Made by a program: the position numbers and the translations under genes. Shown piece by piece: positions 32,637-40,290 of a DNA stretch of 64,000 nt. Each line of letters begins with the position of its first letter. Position 1 is the stretch's first letter. The notes below the pieces were generated by a model. The model worked only from the letters and a program-made list of their open reading frames with translations. It was not told where the DNA came from and ran no database searches. The stretch comes from Pseudoxanthomonas suwonensis (lineage in GTDB: Bacteria; Pseudomonadota; Gammaproteobacteria; Xanthomonadales; Xanthomonadaceae). The stretch is from the NCBI RefSeq assembly GCF_000972865.1, contig NZ_CP011144.1, positions 2,542,001 to 2,606,000 of the forward strand, given 5' to 3'.

Positions 32637-33296
32637 ATGTTCTCCCGTGCCCTGATCGTCGTCCTGGTCGCCCTCAACCTCGGGGTCGTCGCGTGGTGGC
32701 TGCTGCGCTCGCCGCCGCCGCCGGCGCCCGCACCTGTGTCGGACAAGGGCGGCGCCGAACTGCGGCTGCTGCCGCCGCCGGCTTCGCAGGCGGCGGAGCC
32801 CGCCGATGCACCCGTGGAGGAACCGGCGGTCGAACCGCTCGCCTGCCTGCGCCTGGGACCGTTCAGCGAGCGTGGTGCGGCCGAGGTCGCACAGGCCGGC
32901 CTGGGTGCGCTGCTGCGCGATGGCGCCATCCGCGAGCAGCCCGGCGAGGCCGCCGGCTACCGCGTGGTGCTGCCACCGGCCAGCGACCGCGCCGCGGCGC
33001 AGGCCACGGCCGCGCGCATCGCCGCCGCGGGCTTCGAGGATTTCTTCGTCCTCAACCAGGGCGCCGACGCCAACGGCATTGCCCTGGGCGCCTACCGCAG
33101 CCGCGACACGGCCGAACGCCGCGCCGCGTCCTTCCGCGCTGCCGGCTTCCCGGCCGAACTGCGCGCGCAGGGCGCCGCCGGTGCATCGCGCTGGTGGCTG
33201 GAAGGCGCCAGTGGCGACATCGCCGCGGTGCGCACCACCTTCCCCGGCGCCCAGGAACAGGACTGCGCCGCGCTGGGACGGAACACGCTGCGCTAG
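32637..33296 (+). CDS. SPOR-domain membrane-anchored protein
   Basis: 219 residues. An N-terminal membrane anchor (ALIVVLVALNLGVVAWWLL) is followed by a Pro/Ala/Glu linker and a C-terminal region with SPOR-like pattern: CLRLGPFSERGAAEVAQAGL, GYRVVLPPA and LGAYRSRDTAERRAASFRAA. SPOR domains bind denuded peptidoglycan at division sites. It lies in the birA-coaX-SPOR order found in related genomes, just ahead of tRNA-Thr. The domain call is by pattern; the repeat is somewhat degenerate. Confidence 0.82.
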   Translation: MFSRALIVVLVALNLGVVAWWLLRSPPPPAPAPVSDKGGAELRLLPPPASQAAEPADAPVEEPAVEPLACLRLGPFSERGAAEVAQAGLGALLRDGAIREQPGEAAGYRVVLPPASDRAAAQATAARIAAAGFEDFFVLNQGADANGIALGAYRSRDTAERRAASFRAAGFPAELRAQGAAGASRWWLEGASGDIAAVRTTFPGAQEQDCAALGRNTLR

Positions 33297-33311
33297 AATC
33301 CGATGCGCGAC

Positions 33312-33387
33312 GCCGCCTTAGCTCAGCTGGTAGAGCAACCGCCTTGTAAGCGGTAGGTCATCCGTTCGAATCGGATAGGCGGCACCA
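33312..33387 (+). tRNA. tRNA-Thr (anticodon UGU)
   Basis: 76 bases including encoded CCA. Acceptor stem GCCGCCT/AGGCGGC, D-arm AGCTCAGCTGGTAGAGC, anticodon stem ACCGC/GCGGT with loop CTTGTAA (anticodon TGT), and T-arm with TTCGAAT all pair correctly. Confidence 0.97.
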
Positions 33388-33565
33388 TCTCCGCACGCGG
33401 CTGCGCGCCTGCATGCGGATTCCTTGCCGCACTCCTGAAAGCTTCCAGCGCGCGCGGCGTGCGTGCGTGCGCGTGTCTGTCGCGCAGGCGCGCGTGCTCG
33501 CTGCACTGCGGCGGGTCCGCGGCGGCGCGGCTGACTAGACTGTACGGCCCACGCAACCGATCGCG

Positions 33566-34495
33566 ATGCCCATGGCCCGAAGCTATCCGCCCGTTTCCCT
33601 GATCGGCGCGCCGACCGACATCGGCGCCGGCCACCGTGGCGCCTCGCTGGGGCCGGAGGCGCTGCGCATCGCCGGCCTGGCCGAGGCGCTGGCCGGGCGC
33701 GGGGTCGACGTGCGCGACTGCGGCAACCTGGCCGGGCCGGCCAATCCCTGGCTGCCGCCGGACGCCGGCTACCGTCACCTCGAGCAGGTCGTGGCCTGGA
33801 ACGGCGCGCTGATGGAGGCCAGCCTGCGCGAACTGCGCGCCGGACGCATGCCGGTGATGCTGGGTGGCGACCATTGCCTGGCGATCGGTTCGATCACCGC
33901 GGTGGCGCGGCACTGCCGCGAGACCGGAAAGAAACTGCGCGTGCTGTGGCTGGACGCCCATGCCGACTTCAACACCAGCGAGGTCACGCCCTCGGGCAAC
34001 GTGCACGGGATGCCGGTCGCCTGCCTGTGCGGGCTCGGTCCCGAGGCGCTGACCCGGCTCGGCGGCGATGCGCCGGCGCTGCTGCCGCAGGAGATCCGCC
34101 AGATCGGGATCCGCTCGGTCGATCCGGAGGAGAAGCGCCTGGTCAAGCAGCACCGCCTGGACATCTACGACATGCGCTACATCGACGAGGTCGGCATGAA
34201 GCGGGTGATGGCGCAGGCGCTGGACGGCGTGGACGCCGATACCCACCTGCACGTCAGCTTCGACGTCGACTTCCTGGATCCGGGCATCGCCCCTGGCGTG
34301 GGCACCACGGTGCCCGGCGGGCCGAACTACCGCGAGGCGCAGCTGGTGATGGAGATGATCGCCGACACCGGGCGGATGGGCTCGCTGGACATCGTCGAGC
34401 TCAATCCGGTGCTGGACGACCACAACATCACCGCCGAACTGGCGGTCGACCTGGTGGAGAGCCTGTTCGGCAAATCGACCCTGATGCGCGACTGA
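33566..34495 (+). CDS. rocF: Arginase
   Basis: 309 residues. All Mn2+ ligands are present: GGDHCLAIG, WLDAHADFNT, and SFDVDFLDPGIAPGVGT; NVHGMP and the late ELNPVLDDHN are also typical. It hydrolyses arginine to ornithine and urea. The first ATG (MPMARSYPP) is used; the second Met is two codons later. It stands alone between tRNA-Thr and an entericidin-like gene. Confidence 0.95.
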   Translation: MPMARSYPPVSLIGAPTDIGAGHRGASLGPEALRIAGLAEALAGRGVDVRDCGNLAGPANPWLPPDAGYRHLEQVVAWNGALMEASLRELRAGRMPVMLGGDHCLAIGSITAVARHCRETGKKLRVLWLDAHADFNTSEVTPSGNVHGMPVACLCGLGPEALTRLGGDAPALLPQEIRQIGIRSVDPEEKRLVKQHRLDIYDMRYIDEVGMKRVMAQALDGVDADTHLHVSFDVDFLDPGIAPGVGTTVPGGPNYREAQLVMEMIADTGRMGSLDIVELNPVLDDHNITAELAVDLVESLFGKSTLMRD

Positions 34496-34594
34496 ACCGG
34501 GCCCGGGCGCATTCACACCGGTTCGACGGGCAGCCCGCCAGATTGGCCGCCAACCCGCACGCAGTGCGGCCGATCCGTCACGAGGAGCCCGAAC

Positions 34595-34747
34595 ATGAAG
34601 CGCATCATCGCCCTGACCCTGCTCGCCCTGTTCTCCGCCGGCACGCTGTCGGCCTGCAACACCGTGAAGGGTGCGGGTCAGGACATCCAGAAGGCCGGCG
34701 AGAAGGTCGAGGACAAGGCGCAGGACTGCAAGGACGGCCGCTGCTGA
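34595..34747 (+). CDS. Entericidin-like small lipoprotein
   Basis: 50 residues. The signal peptide MKRIIALTLLALFSAGTLSA leads into lipobox LSAC (Cys21), then NTVKGAGQDIQKAGEKVED and a short Cys-rich end. This is the entericidin A/B pattern: tiny, membrane-bound lipoproteins linked to stationary phase or cell-lysis control. GAGGAG lies upstream of the ATG. A terminator follows at 34774. Confidence 0.9.
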   Translation: MKRIIALTLLALFSAGTLSACNTVKGAGQDIQKAGEKVEDKAQDCKDGRC

Positions 34748-34773
34748 CCGCCGTCGGCACTCTGCCGCATGAA

Positions 34774-34801
34774 GGGCCGGGTTTTCCCGGCCCTTTTTTT
34801 C
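34774..34801 (+). terminator. Rho-independent terminator after entericidin
   Basis: GGGCCGGG - TTTT - CCCGGCCC followed by at least seven T residues. Confidence 0.92.
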
Positions 34802-35035
34802 TTGCTGTCCACGACACCGCATCGTGTGGCGCCGGACCGGAATACGTTGTGGATGATCCCAGCCAACCGTCGTCCCGGCGTGCGCCGGGACGATGCATGC
34901 ATGAAAGGTTCAGCCGGATAACTTCGCCTTGACGCGCGCTGGATCGGCGCCGAACGCCCCGCGGGTGACCCTGTCGCCACGGTCGCAAACAACGAAGACG
35001 ACCGTCCGATCAAGCCAACCACAACGGAGCAGCAC

Positions 35036-35251
35036 ATGAATCGCGACATCATCGGTGGCAACTGGAAGCAGCTGAAGGGTCAGATGCAGGCCAAGTGGGG
35101 CGACCTGACCAATGACGACTTCGACATCGCCGAAGGCAACGCCCAGTACCTCGCCGGCAAGCTGCAGGAGCGCTATGGCTGGGAGAAGGACCGCGCCGAG
35201 AAGGAAGTGCGCGAGTTCGAGAGCACGCTGGACGACCGTTATCGCCACTGA
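35036..35251 (+). CDS. CsbD-family stress protein
   Basis: 71 residues with the CsbD pattern [20 protein letters not shown], then [15 protein letters not shown], and a helical C-terminus. CsbD proteins are small, abundant general-stress proteins of unknown biochemical role. ATG 35036 lies behind GGAGCA. A long perfect hairpin follows at 35281. Confidence 0.93.
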   Translation: MNRDIIGGNWKQLKGQMQAKWGDLTNDDFDIAEGNAQYLAGKLQERYGWEKDRAEKEVREFESTLDDRYRH

Positions 35252-35280
35252 GGCGGGTACGGGTATACGACGTCCAATGC

Positions 35281-35314
35281 ACGAAGAGAGGCGGCCCAGG
35301 CCGCCTCTCTTCGT
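35281..35314. terminator. Bidirectional terminator hairpin
   Basis: A perfect 15-bp stem (35281-35295 with 35300-35314) around loop CCAG. It lies between the converging csbD-like gene and the minus-strand gene ending at 35338. T-rich only weakly on either side. Confidence 0.75.
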
Positions 35315-35337
35315 GTGTGGCGCGGCATTTCCGCGCG

Positions 35338-36186
35338 TCAACGCGGGTCGGGGACGAAGCCGCCGGGAAAGGCGCGTGGCCGGTCCGGATAGGACGAATG
35401 GCGATGACCGTAGTAGGGCTCGACAGGGATGCCGCGCGCCAGCAATGCGCCGAACGTGTCGTAGCGCAGCTCGGTGACCTGCACCGGCCGGCCCTGGCGC
35501 TCGAATGCGGTGTAGTAGGCCTGCGAGCCTTCCAGGCTGCCGTGACCGGTGCCGACACTGGATTGCGGCGCCGGGGCGCCGTATGCGCCGCCGGGCCGGC
35601 GCGCCTCGCTCCGCGCCGCCGCGTCGGCGGTCGGGGCTGCCGCTTCCGCGGCCTTGCCTTCGGCGTCCCGCGCCCGGCTCCCGGCGATGCCGGTCGCCGG
35701 GCGCGGGTAGTACGCCGGCGGCTTCTCGCGGAACACGGCCACGCCGATCACTCCCAGGTTATCCGGGCGCCCGGTACGCGCGCCGTAGCTGGCAGCCGGA
35801 TCGACGAACACGAACTGGGCCACGGCGTGCAGCGACTTGCGCCAGCCGTTCACTTCCAGCGTCTGCCACGGTTCGAGCACGTAGCCGGCCTGGCACACGT
35901 CGGCGGTGCGGCCGTCGATGGCGTTGATGCCGTCCACCGACAACACCACCAGCACGCGCGCGCCGCCGAGGTTGCGCAGGCGCACGGCATAGCGGTGCCC
36001 GGGCTCGGCCGCGAGCCAGTCCTGGCCGCGGTGGCGGTGGTGCGGCAGCACCTGCCCGGTTTCGCGGTCGACGATATCCACCTGCACGGGCGAGCCCGGG
36101 TGCCGGATCTGCCCGGCGGCTGCCGGAGGCGACGTGGCGCACAGCAGCGCCAGGAACAGGGTCAGGAGCGCAAGGGATCGGTGCAT
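35338..36186 (-). CDS. Secreted hypothetical protein
   Basis: 282 residues. The signal peptide (MHRSLALLTLFLALLCATSP, cleavage near AAAG) precedes a globular N-terminal half with beta-rich segments (VQVDIVDRETGQVLPHHRHR, VLVVLSVDGINAIDGRTAD and QTLEVNGWRKSLHAVAQFVF) and a disordered C-terminal half rich in Ala, Arg and Tyr. I know similar proteins only as conserved hypotheticals. Likely periplasmic. Confidence 0.78.
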   Translation of the reverse strand: MHRSLALLTLFLALLCATSPPAAAGQIRHPGSPVQVDIVDRETGQVLPHHRHRGQDWLAAEPGHRYAVRLRNLGGARVLVVLSVDGINAIDGRTADVCQAGYVLEPWQTLEVNGWRKSLHAVAQFVFVDPAASYGARTGRPDNLGVIGVAVFREKPPAYYPRPATGIAGSRARDAEGKAAEAAAPTADAAARSEARRPGGAYGAPAPQSSVGTGHGSLEGSQAYYTAFERQGRPVQVTELRYDTFGALLARGIPVEPYYGHRHSSYPDRPRAFPGGFVPDPR

Positions 36187-36291
36187 GGCGGCAGTCCATC
36201 GGTGGGTTGCCGTAATCAACGCGCGGATGGGCGTGGTGGGGTTGGCGGATGCCCGTGCGGTCCGATCGACGGACCCGTGCGCGGGCCAAGG

Positions 36292-36297
36292 TAGAAT
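36292..36297 (+). promoter_or_regulatory. TAGAAT -10 box of trpS
   Basis: TAGAAT lies 28 bases before the trpS ATG, the same box as at 32623. The -35 is not obvious. Confidence 0.5.
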
Positions 36298-36324
36298 CGC
36301 CGGGTCTTTCCCGCTGCATCCGCC

Positions 36325-37686
36325 ATGACCGTCCGCGTCCTCACCGGCATCACCACCACCGGCACCCCGCACCTGGGCAACTACGCCGGCGCCATCCGCC
36401 CGGCGATCGCCGCCAGCCGCGATCCGGGGGTGGAGAGCTTCTTCTTCCTGGCCGACTACCACGCCCTGATCAAGGCCGACGATCCGCAGCGCGTGGCCCG
36501 CTCGCGCCTGGAGATCGCCGCGACCTGGCTGGCCTGCGGCCTGGACCCGCAGCGGGTGACCTTCTACCGGCAGTCGGACATCGTCGAGATCCCGCAGCTG
36601 ACCTGGCTGCTGACCTGCGTCGCGGCCAAGGGCCTGCTCAACCGCGCCCACGCCTACAAGGCGGCGGTGGACAAGAACCTGGCGTCCGGCGAGGACCCGG
36701 ACTACGGCGTCACCGCCGGCCTGTACATGTATCCGGTGCTGATGGCCGCCGACATCCTCGCATTCGGCGCGCACAAGGTGCCGGTGGGCCGCGACCAGAT
36801 CCAGCACATCGAGATGGCGCGCGACATCGGCCAGCGCTTCAACCACCTCTACGGCGACCCCTGGCGCCAGGCCACCGGCAATGGCGGCGAGCCGCTGGTG
36901 CTGCCCGAGGTGCAGATCGACGAGAACGTGGCCACGCTGCCCGGCCTGGACGGGCGCAAGATGTCCAAGAGCTACGACAACACCATCCCGTTGTTCGCGC
37001 CGCCGGCGGAGCTGAAGAAGCTGGTGATGTCCATCGTCACCGACTCGCGCGCGCCCGGCGAACCGAAGGACACCGAAGGTTCCACCCTGTTCCAGCTGTA
37101 CCAGGCCTTCGCCACTCCGCCGCAGACCGAGGAGATGCGTCACGCCTTCGCCGAGGGCATCGGCTGGGGTGATGCCAAGCAGCGCCTGTTCGTCCTGGTT
37201 GACGAGACCGTGGCGCCGATGCGCGAGCAGTACGCGCAGCTGATCGACCGGCCGGCGCAGCTGGAGGAGATCCTGCTGGAGGGCGCGCGCAAGGCGCGCG
37301 ACGTCACCGTGCCGCTGCTGGACGGCCTGCAGCGCGCGGTCGGCCTGGGACGGTTCTCGGCGCCGGGCGCCGCCGCCGCGAAGAAGAAGGCGACGGCCGC
37401 GAAGCTGCCGCAGATCAAGCAGTACCGCGAGGCCGACGGCCGCTTCCACTTCAAGCTGGTCGACGGCGATGGCCGGCTGCTGCTGCAGGGCGACGGCCAC
37501 GGCTCGCCGCGCGAGGCCGGACAGGTAATCGCCCGGCTCCGGCGCGAGGGCCTGGATGCGTTGCACGAGATGGAGCTGCGCACGGTCGGCCTGCTCGGCG
37601 AGCGGATCGGCACGCTGGGCGGGGATCTGGCCGGCGTGGACGAGATCCTCGATGCGTTGCGCCAGCTGGCCGAAGCGGAGGCCTGA
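36325..37686 (+). CDS. trpS: Tryptophanyl-tRNA synthetase with C-terminal extension
   Basis: 453 residues, about 100 longer than E. coli TrpRS. The class I signatures are TTTGTPHLGNY (HIGH-type) and LDGRKMSKSYDN (KMSKS). The catalytic part ends near residue 345. It is followed by an Ala/Lys linker and a domain (QYREADGRFHFKLVDGDGRL, then GDGHGSPREAGQVI) resembling a YegP/DUF1508 unit, then a helical tail. It charges tRNA-Trp with tryptophan. A small membrane-protein gene overlaps its stop (TGATG). Confidence 0.95.
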   Translation: MTVRVLTGITTTGTPHLGNYAGAIRPAIAASRDPGVESFFFLADYHALIKADDPQRVARSRLEIAATWLACGLDPQRVTFYRQSDIVEIPQLTWLLTCVAAKGLLNRAHAYKAAVDKNLASGEDPDYGVTAGLYMYPVLMAADILAFGAHKVPVGRDQIQHIEMARDIGQRFNHLYGDPWRQATGNGGEPLVLPEVQIDENVATLPGLDGRKMSKSYDNTIPLFAPPAELKKLVMSIVTDSRAPGEPKDTEGSTLFQLYQAFATPPQTEEMRHAFAEGIGWGDAKQRLFVLVDETVAPMREQYAQLIDRPAQLEEILLEGARKARDVTVPLLDGLQRAVGLGRFSAPGAAAAKKKATAAKLPQIKQYREADGRFHFKLVDGDGRLLLQGDGHGSPREAGQVIARLRREGLDALHEMELRTVGLLGERIGTLGGDLAGVDEILDALRQLAEAEA

Positions 37687-38000
37687 TGGCCTGGCTGTCG
37701 CTGCTGCTGTTCCTGCCCTGGTTCGGCCTGCTCGGTGTCCTGTACTGGTTCTACCCGCGCACGCCGCGACCGCTGGCGCGGCGCGCCTATGACACGACGG
37801 TGCTGCTGCTGGCCCTGGCGCTGAGCATCGCCGGCATGCACTGGGGCTACGCCGAAGGCGTGGCCGACGCGCTCAGCGGCCCGATCTGGCGCCAGGTGCT
37901 GGCGGTGCTCTACGCCTACGGCGCGTTCCTGGCGGTGCTGGCGCTGGCGATCCCGCTGCGCATGCGGCTGCTGGCCGGCTGGCGCAATCCGCCCCTGTAG
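37686..38000 (+). CDS. Small membrane protein downstream of trpS
   Basis: 104 residues with three hydrophobic segments (WLSLLLFLPWFGLLGVLYW, TTVLLLALALSIAGMHWGYA and VLAVLYAYGAFLAVLALAIP). ATG shares a base with the trpS stop. The stop codon TAG is the first part of a GTAGGAGC repeat, so the native C-terminus may have been shortened or extended. Unknown function. Confidence 0.82.
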   Translation: MAWLSLLLFLPWFGLLGVLYWFYPRTPRPLARRAYDTTVLLLALALSIAGMHWGYAEGVADALSGPIWRQVLAVLYAYGAFLAVLALAIPLRMRLLAGWRNPPL

Positions 38001-38209
38001 GAGCCCACTTCAGTGGGCGACACGGGCGTCGGAACCATGAGGACGTCGCCTGTGCCGACGGCGCCGGTCGCCGGCAAGTCCGGCTCCTACAACAGCGGCC
38101 GCGTCGGCATTTCTGTAGGAGCCCAGCTTGCTGGCGACACGGGCGTCGGGATCTGGGGGCGTCGCCTGTGCCGGAGTGGCGGGGGTCGCGCCCTGAAGTG
38201 CGCTCCTAC
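37997..38209. repeat. GTAGGAGC palindromic repeats (2 units)
   Basis: Units 37997-38090 and 38115-38209, 118 bases apart. The first starts GTAGGAGCCCACTTCAGTGG, the second GTAGGAGCCCAGCTTGCTGG; both end in CTCCTAC. Confidence 0.88.
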
Positions 38210-38323
38210 AGGGCAGCGGGATCGGCTTTTCGCCTACGACCAAAGCGGGATCGCTGCCCCGCGCGCGCCTGGCATAGGATGGCAAGCGCGTTGCAGGAGA
38301 CGGGCAGCAGGGAAGGGCGGCAC

Positions 38324-39256
38324 ATGCCGGAACATGGCATCCACACCATCGACACGGGTTACGTGCGCCCGCGCTTCGACGCGGCCTACCTGGTGGTGGA
38401 GCAGGGGCGCGGCGCCTTCGTCGACTGCGGCACCAACCACAGCGTGCCGGTGCTGCTGGCGGCGCTGGAACAGGCCGGTCTGGCCCCGGCCGACGTCGAC
38501 TGGCTGGTCCTGACCCACGTCCACCTCGACCACGCCGGCGGCGCAGGCGTGCTGATGCGGCACCTGCCGAACGCGCGCCTGGTCGCGCATCCGCGCGCGG
38601 CGCCGCACATGGTCGACCCGGCGCGCCTGGTCGCCGGCGCGACCGCGGTGTATGGCGAGGCCGAGTTCGCGCGCCACTACGGCGAACTTGTGCCGGTGCC
38701 GGCCGAGCGCGTCGTGGTGGCCGAAGACGGGCACGTCGTCGACCTGGCCGGTCGCCCGCTGCGCTGCATCGACACGCCCGGCCATGCGCGCCACCACCAG
38801 TGCGTGTGGGACGCGCGCAGCAGGAGCTGGTTCACCGGCGACACCTTCGGCCTGTCCTACCGCGAGCTGGACAGCGAACGCGGCGCCTTCATCCTGCCCA
38901 CTTCCTCGCCGGTGCAGTTCGAGCCGGAGGCGATGCAGGCCTCGATCGCGCGGATGATGGGCGCGTCGCCGCAGGCGATGTACCTGACCCACTTCGGCCG
39001 CGTCGGCGACGTGGCGCGGCTGGCGGCCGACCTGCATGAGCAGATCGATGCGATGGTCTCGCTGGCGCAGGCCTGCGACGGCGGTCCGGACCGGCACCGC
39101 GCGCTGGTCGCCGCGCTGTCGGAGTACTACCTGGAGCGCGCGCAGGCGCACGGCTGCCCGCTCGACGCCGCTGCGGTGCTGGGCGTGCTGGAGATGGACA
39201 TCGAGCTCAATGCGCAGGGCCTGGAGGTCTGGCTGGACCGCGCGCGGCGCGTGTAG
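38324..39256 (+). CDS. Metallo-beta-lactamase-fold hydrolase
   Basis: 310 residues. The zinc motif LTHVHLDHAGGAG (HxHxDH) is followed by the later ligands in DTPGHARHHQC, FTGDTFG and YLTHFGR. The C-terminal ~90 residues are helical. Hydrolase of unknown substrate, cytosolic. ATG 38324 is preceded by GGAAGGGCGG. The stop TAG is inside a GTAGGAGC repeat. Confidence 0.9.
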   Translation: MPEHGIHTIDTGYVRPRFDAAYLVVEQGRGAFVDCGTNHSVPVLLAALEQAGLAPADVDWLVLTHVHLDHAGGAGVLMRHLPNARLVAHPRAAPHMVDPARLVAGATAVYGEAEFARHYGELVPVPAERVVVAEDGHVVDLAGRPLRCIDTPGHARHHQCVWDARSRSWFTGDTFGLSYRELDSERGAFILPTSSPVQFEPEAMQASIARMMGASPQAMYLTHFGRVGDVARLAADLHEQIDAMVSLAQACDGGPDRHRALVAALSEYYLERAQAHGCPLDAAAVLGVLEMDIELNAQGLEVWLDRARRV

Positions 39257-39413
39257 GAGCCGGGCTCGTCCGCGACACGCGCCGTCGGCGCAGGCGACGG
39301 CGTCATGATCCCGACGCCCGTGTCGCCGACTGAAGTCAGCTCCTACAAAGGAGTGGCACGGGCGACGCCCTCGTGGCTCCGACGCCCGCGTCGCCAGCAA
39401 GCTGGGCTCCTGC
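39253..39413. repeat. GTAGGAGC palindromic repeat plus half unit
   Basis: A full unit spans 39253-39346. A truncated unit follows (to 39413), ending in GCTGGGCTCCTGC. Confidence 0.82.
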
Positions 39414-39449
39414 AAGAAGTGGCGCGACGATGAACGCATGAGCCGCATG

Positions 39450-39833
39450 TCACTCCCAACGGTTGAGGTGCGGGCCGAACGGCTTGCGCTGCTGGCGCAC
39501 CACGCAGAAGCGGTGGCCGGTTGGCGCCTCCATCACCCACCAGCGGTGGACGAAGGCGACCTTTTTCGCGCCCAGCTTCTCCAGGCGCTCGACTTCGGCG
39601 TCGATGTCGTCGGTCTCGATGTCCAAATGCACGCGCGAGTCGTGCTCGACCTTCTGCAGCAGGACCATCGGCTCGTCGGCGGCAGTCTCCAGCTCGGCGT
39701 ACCTGCCGTCGCCGTCCTGGTCGAGGCTGGCCACCGGCTTGCCCAGGGCCTTGCTCCAGAACTCGACGGCTTCGGCCAGGTCGTCGACCCTGCAGTCGAG
39801 GACCAGGTTGCTCAGGCGGCTGTGGTGCGGCAT
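39450..39833 (-). CDS. Glyoxalase/VOC-family protein
   Basis: 127 residues with the vicinal-oxygen-chelate pattern: LSNLVLDCRVDDLAEAVEFW, VHLDIETDDIDAEVERLEKL and the end MEAPTGHRFCVV. Two beta-alpha-beta-beta-beta units can be traced. Metal ligands of true glyoxalases are only partly present, so the activity is unknown. Flanked by repeats on both sides. Confidence 0.88.
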   Translation of the reverse strand: MPHHSRLSNLVLDCRVDDLAEAVEFWSKALGKPVASLDQDGDGRYAELETAADEPMVLLQKVEHDSRVHLDIETDDIDAEVERLEKLGAKKVAFVHRWWVMEAPTGHRFCVVRQQRKPFGPHLNRWE

Positions 39834-40290
39834 GGCGTGGCTCCGGCGGAAGGGGCTGCCGACGATACGTCGCCGTCGTCGCAGGGCGTGTGACGGGATG
39901 CGGGGCGGTTTTTCCCAGGATGGGGCGCGTCGGCACAGGCGTCTTCTTCATCGCCCCGGCGCCCGGTCGCCAGCAAGCTGGGCTCCTGCAGAAGCGCCGA
40001 CGCGACCGTTGCAGGAGCTGGGCTTGCCCGCGACGCGACACTGTCGGCCCAGGCGACGTCCTCATGATCCCGACGCCCGTGTCGCCGACTGAAGTCGGCT
40101 CCTACAGAGGAGCGCCAAGCCGCAGAAGGGGAAAACCCCGTGCGGTTTGCTGTTGTAGGAGCCGGGTTTAGTCGGCGACACGACGCCCTCGGCACGGGCG
40201 ACGCTCTCATGGCTCCGACGCCCGTGTCGCCAGCAAGCTGGGCTCCTACAAAAAAAAGCGGGACGGCGCGGGGCCGTCCCGCGGCGCCGG
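39834..40290. other. Intergenic region filled by repeats
   Basis: 457 bases between the VOC gene and the E2 gene without a gene. Most of it is GTAGGAGC-family repeat DNA (39920-40249). Confidence 0.7.
39920..40249. repeat. GTAGGAGC palindromic repeats (half unit + 2 units)
   Basis: A half unit ends near 39989 (GGGCTCCTGC), then units 40011-40105 (variant GCAGGAGC start) and 40155-40249. Confidence 0.82.
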
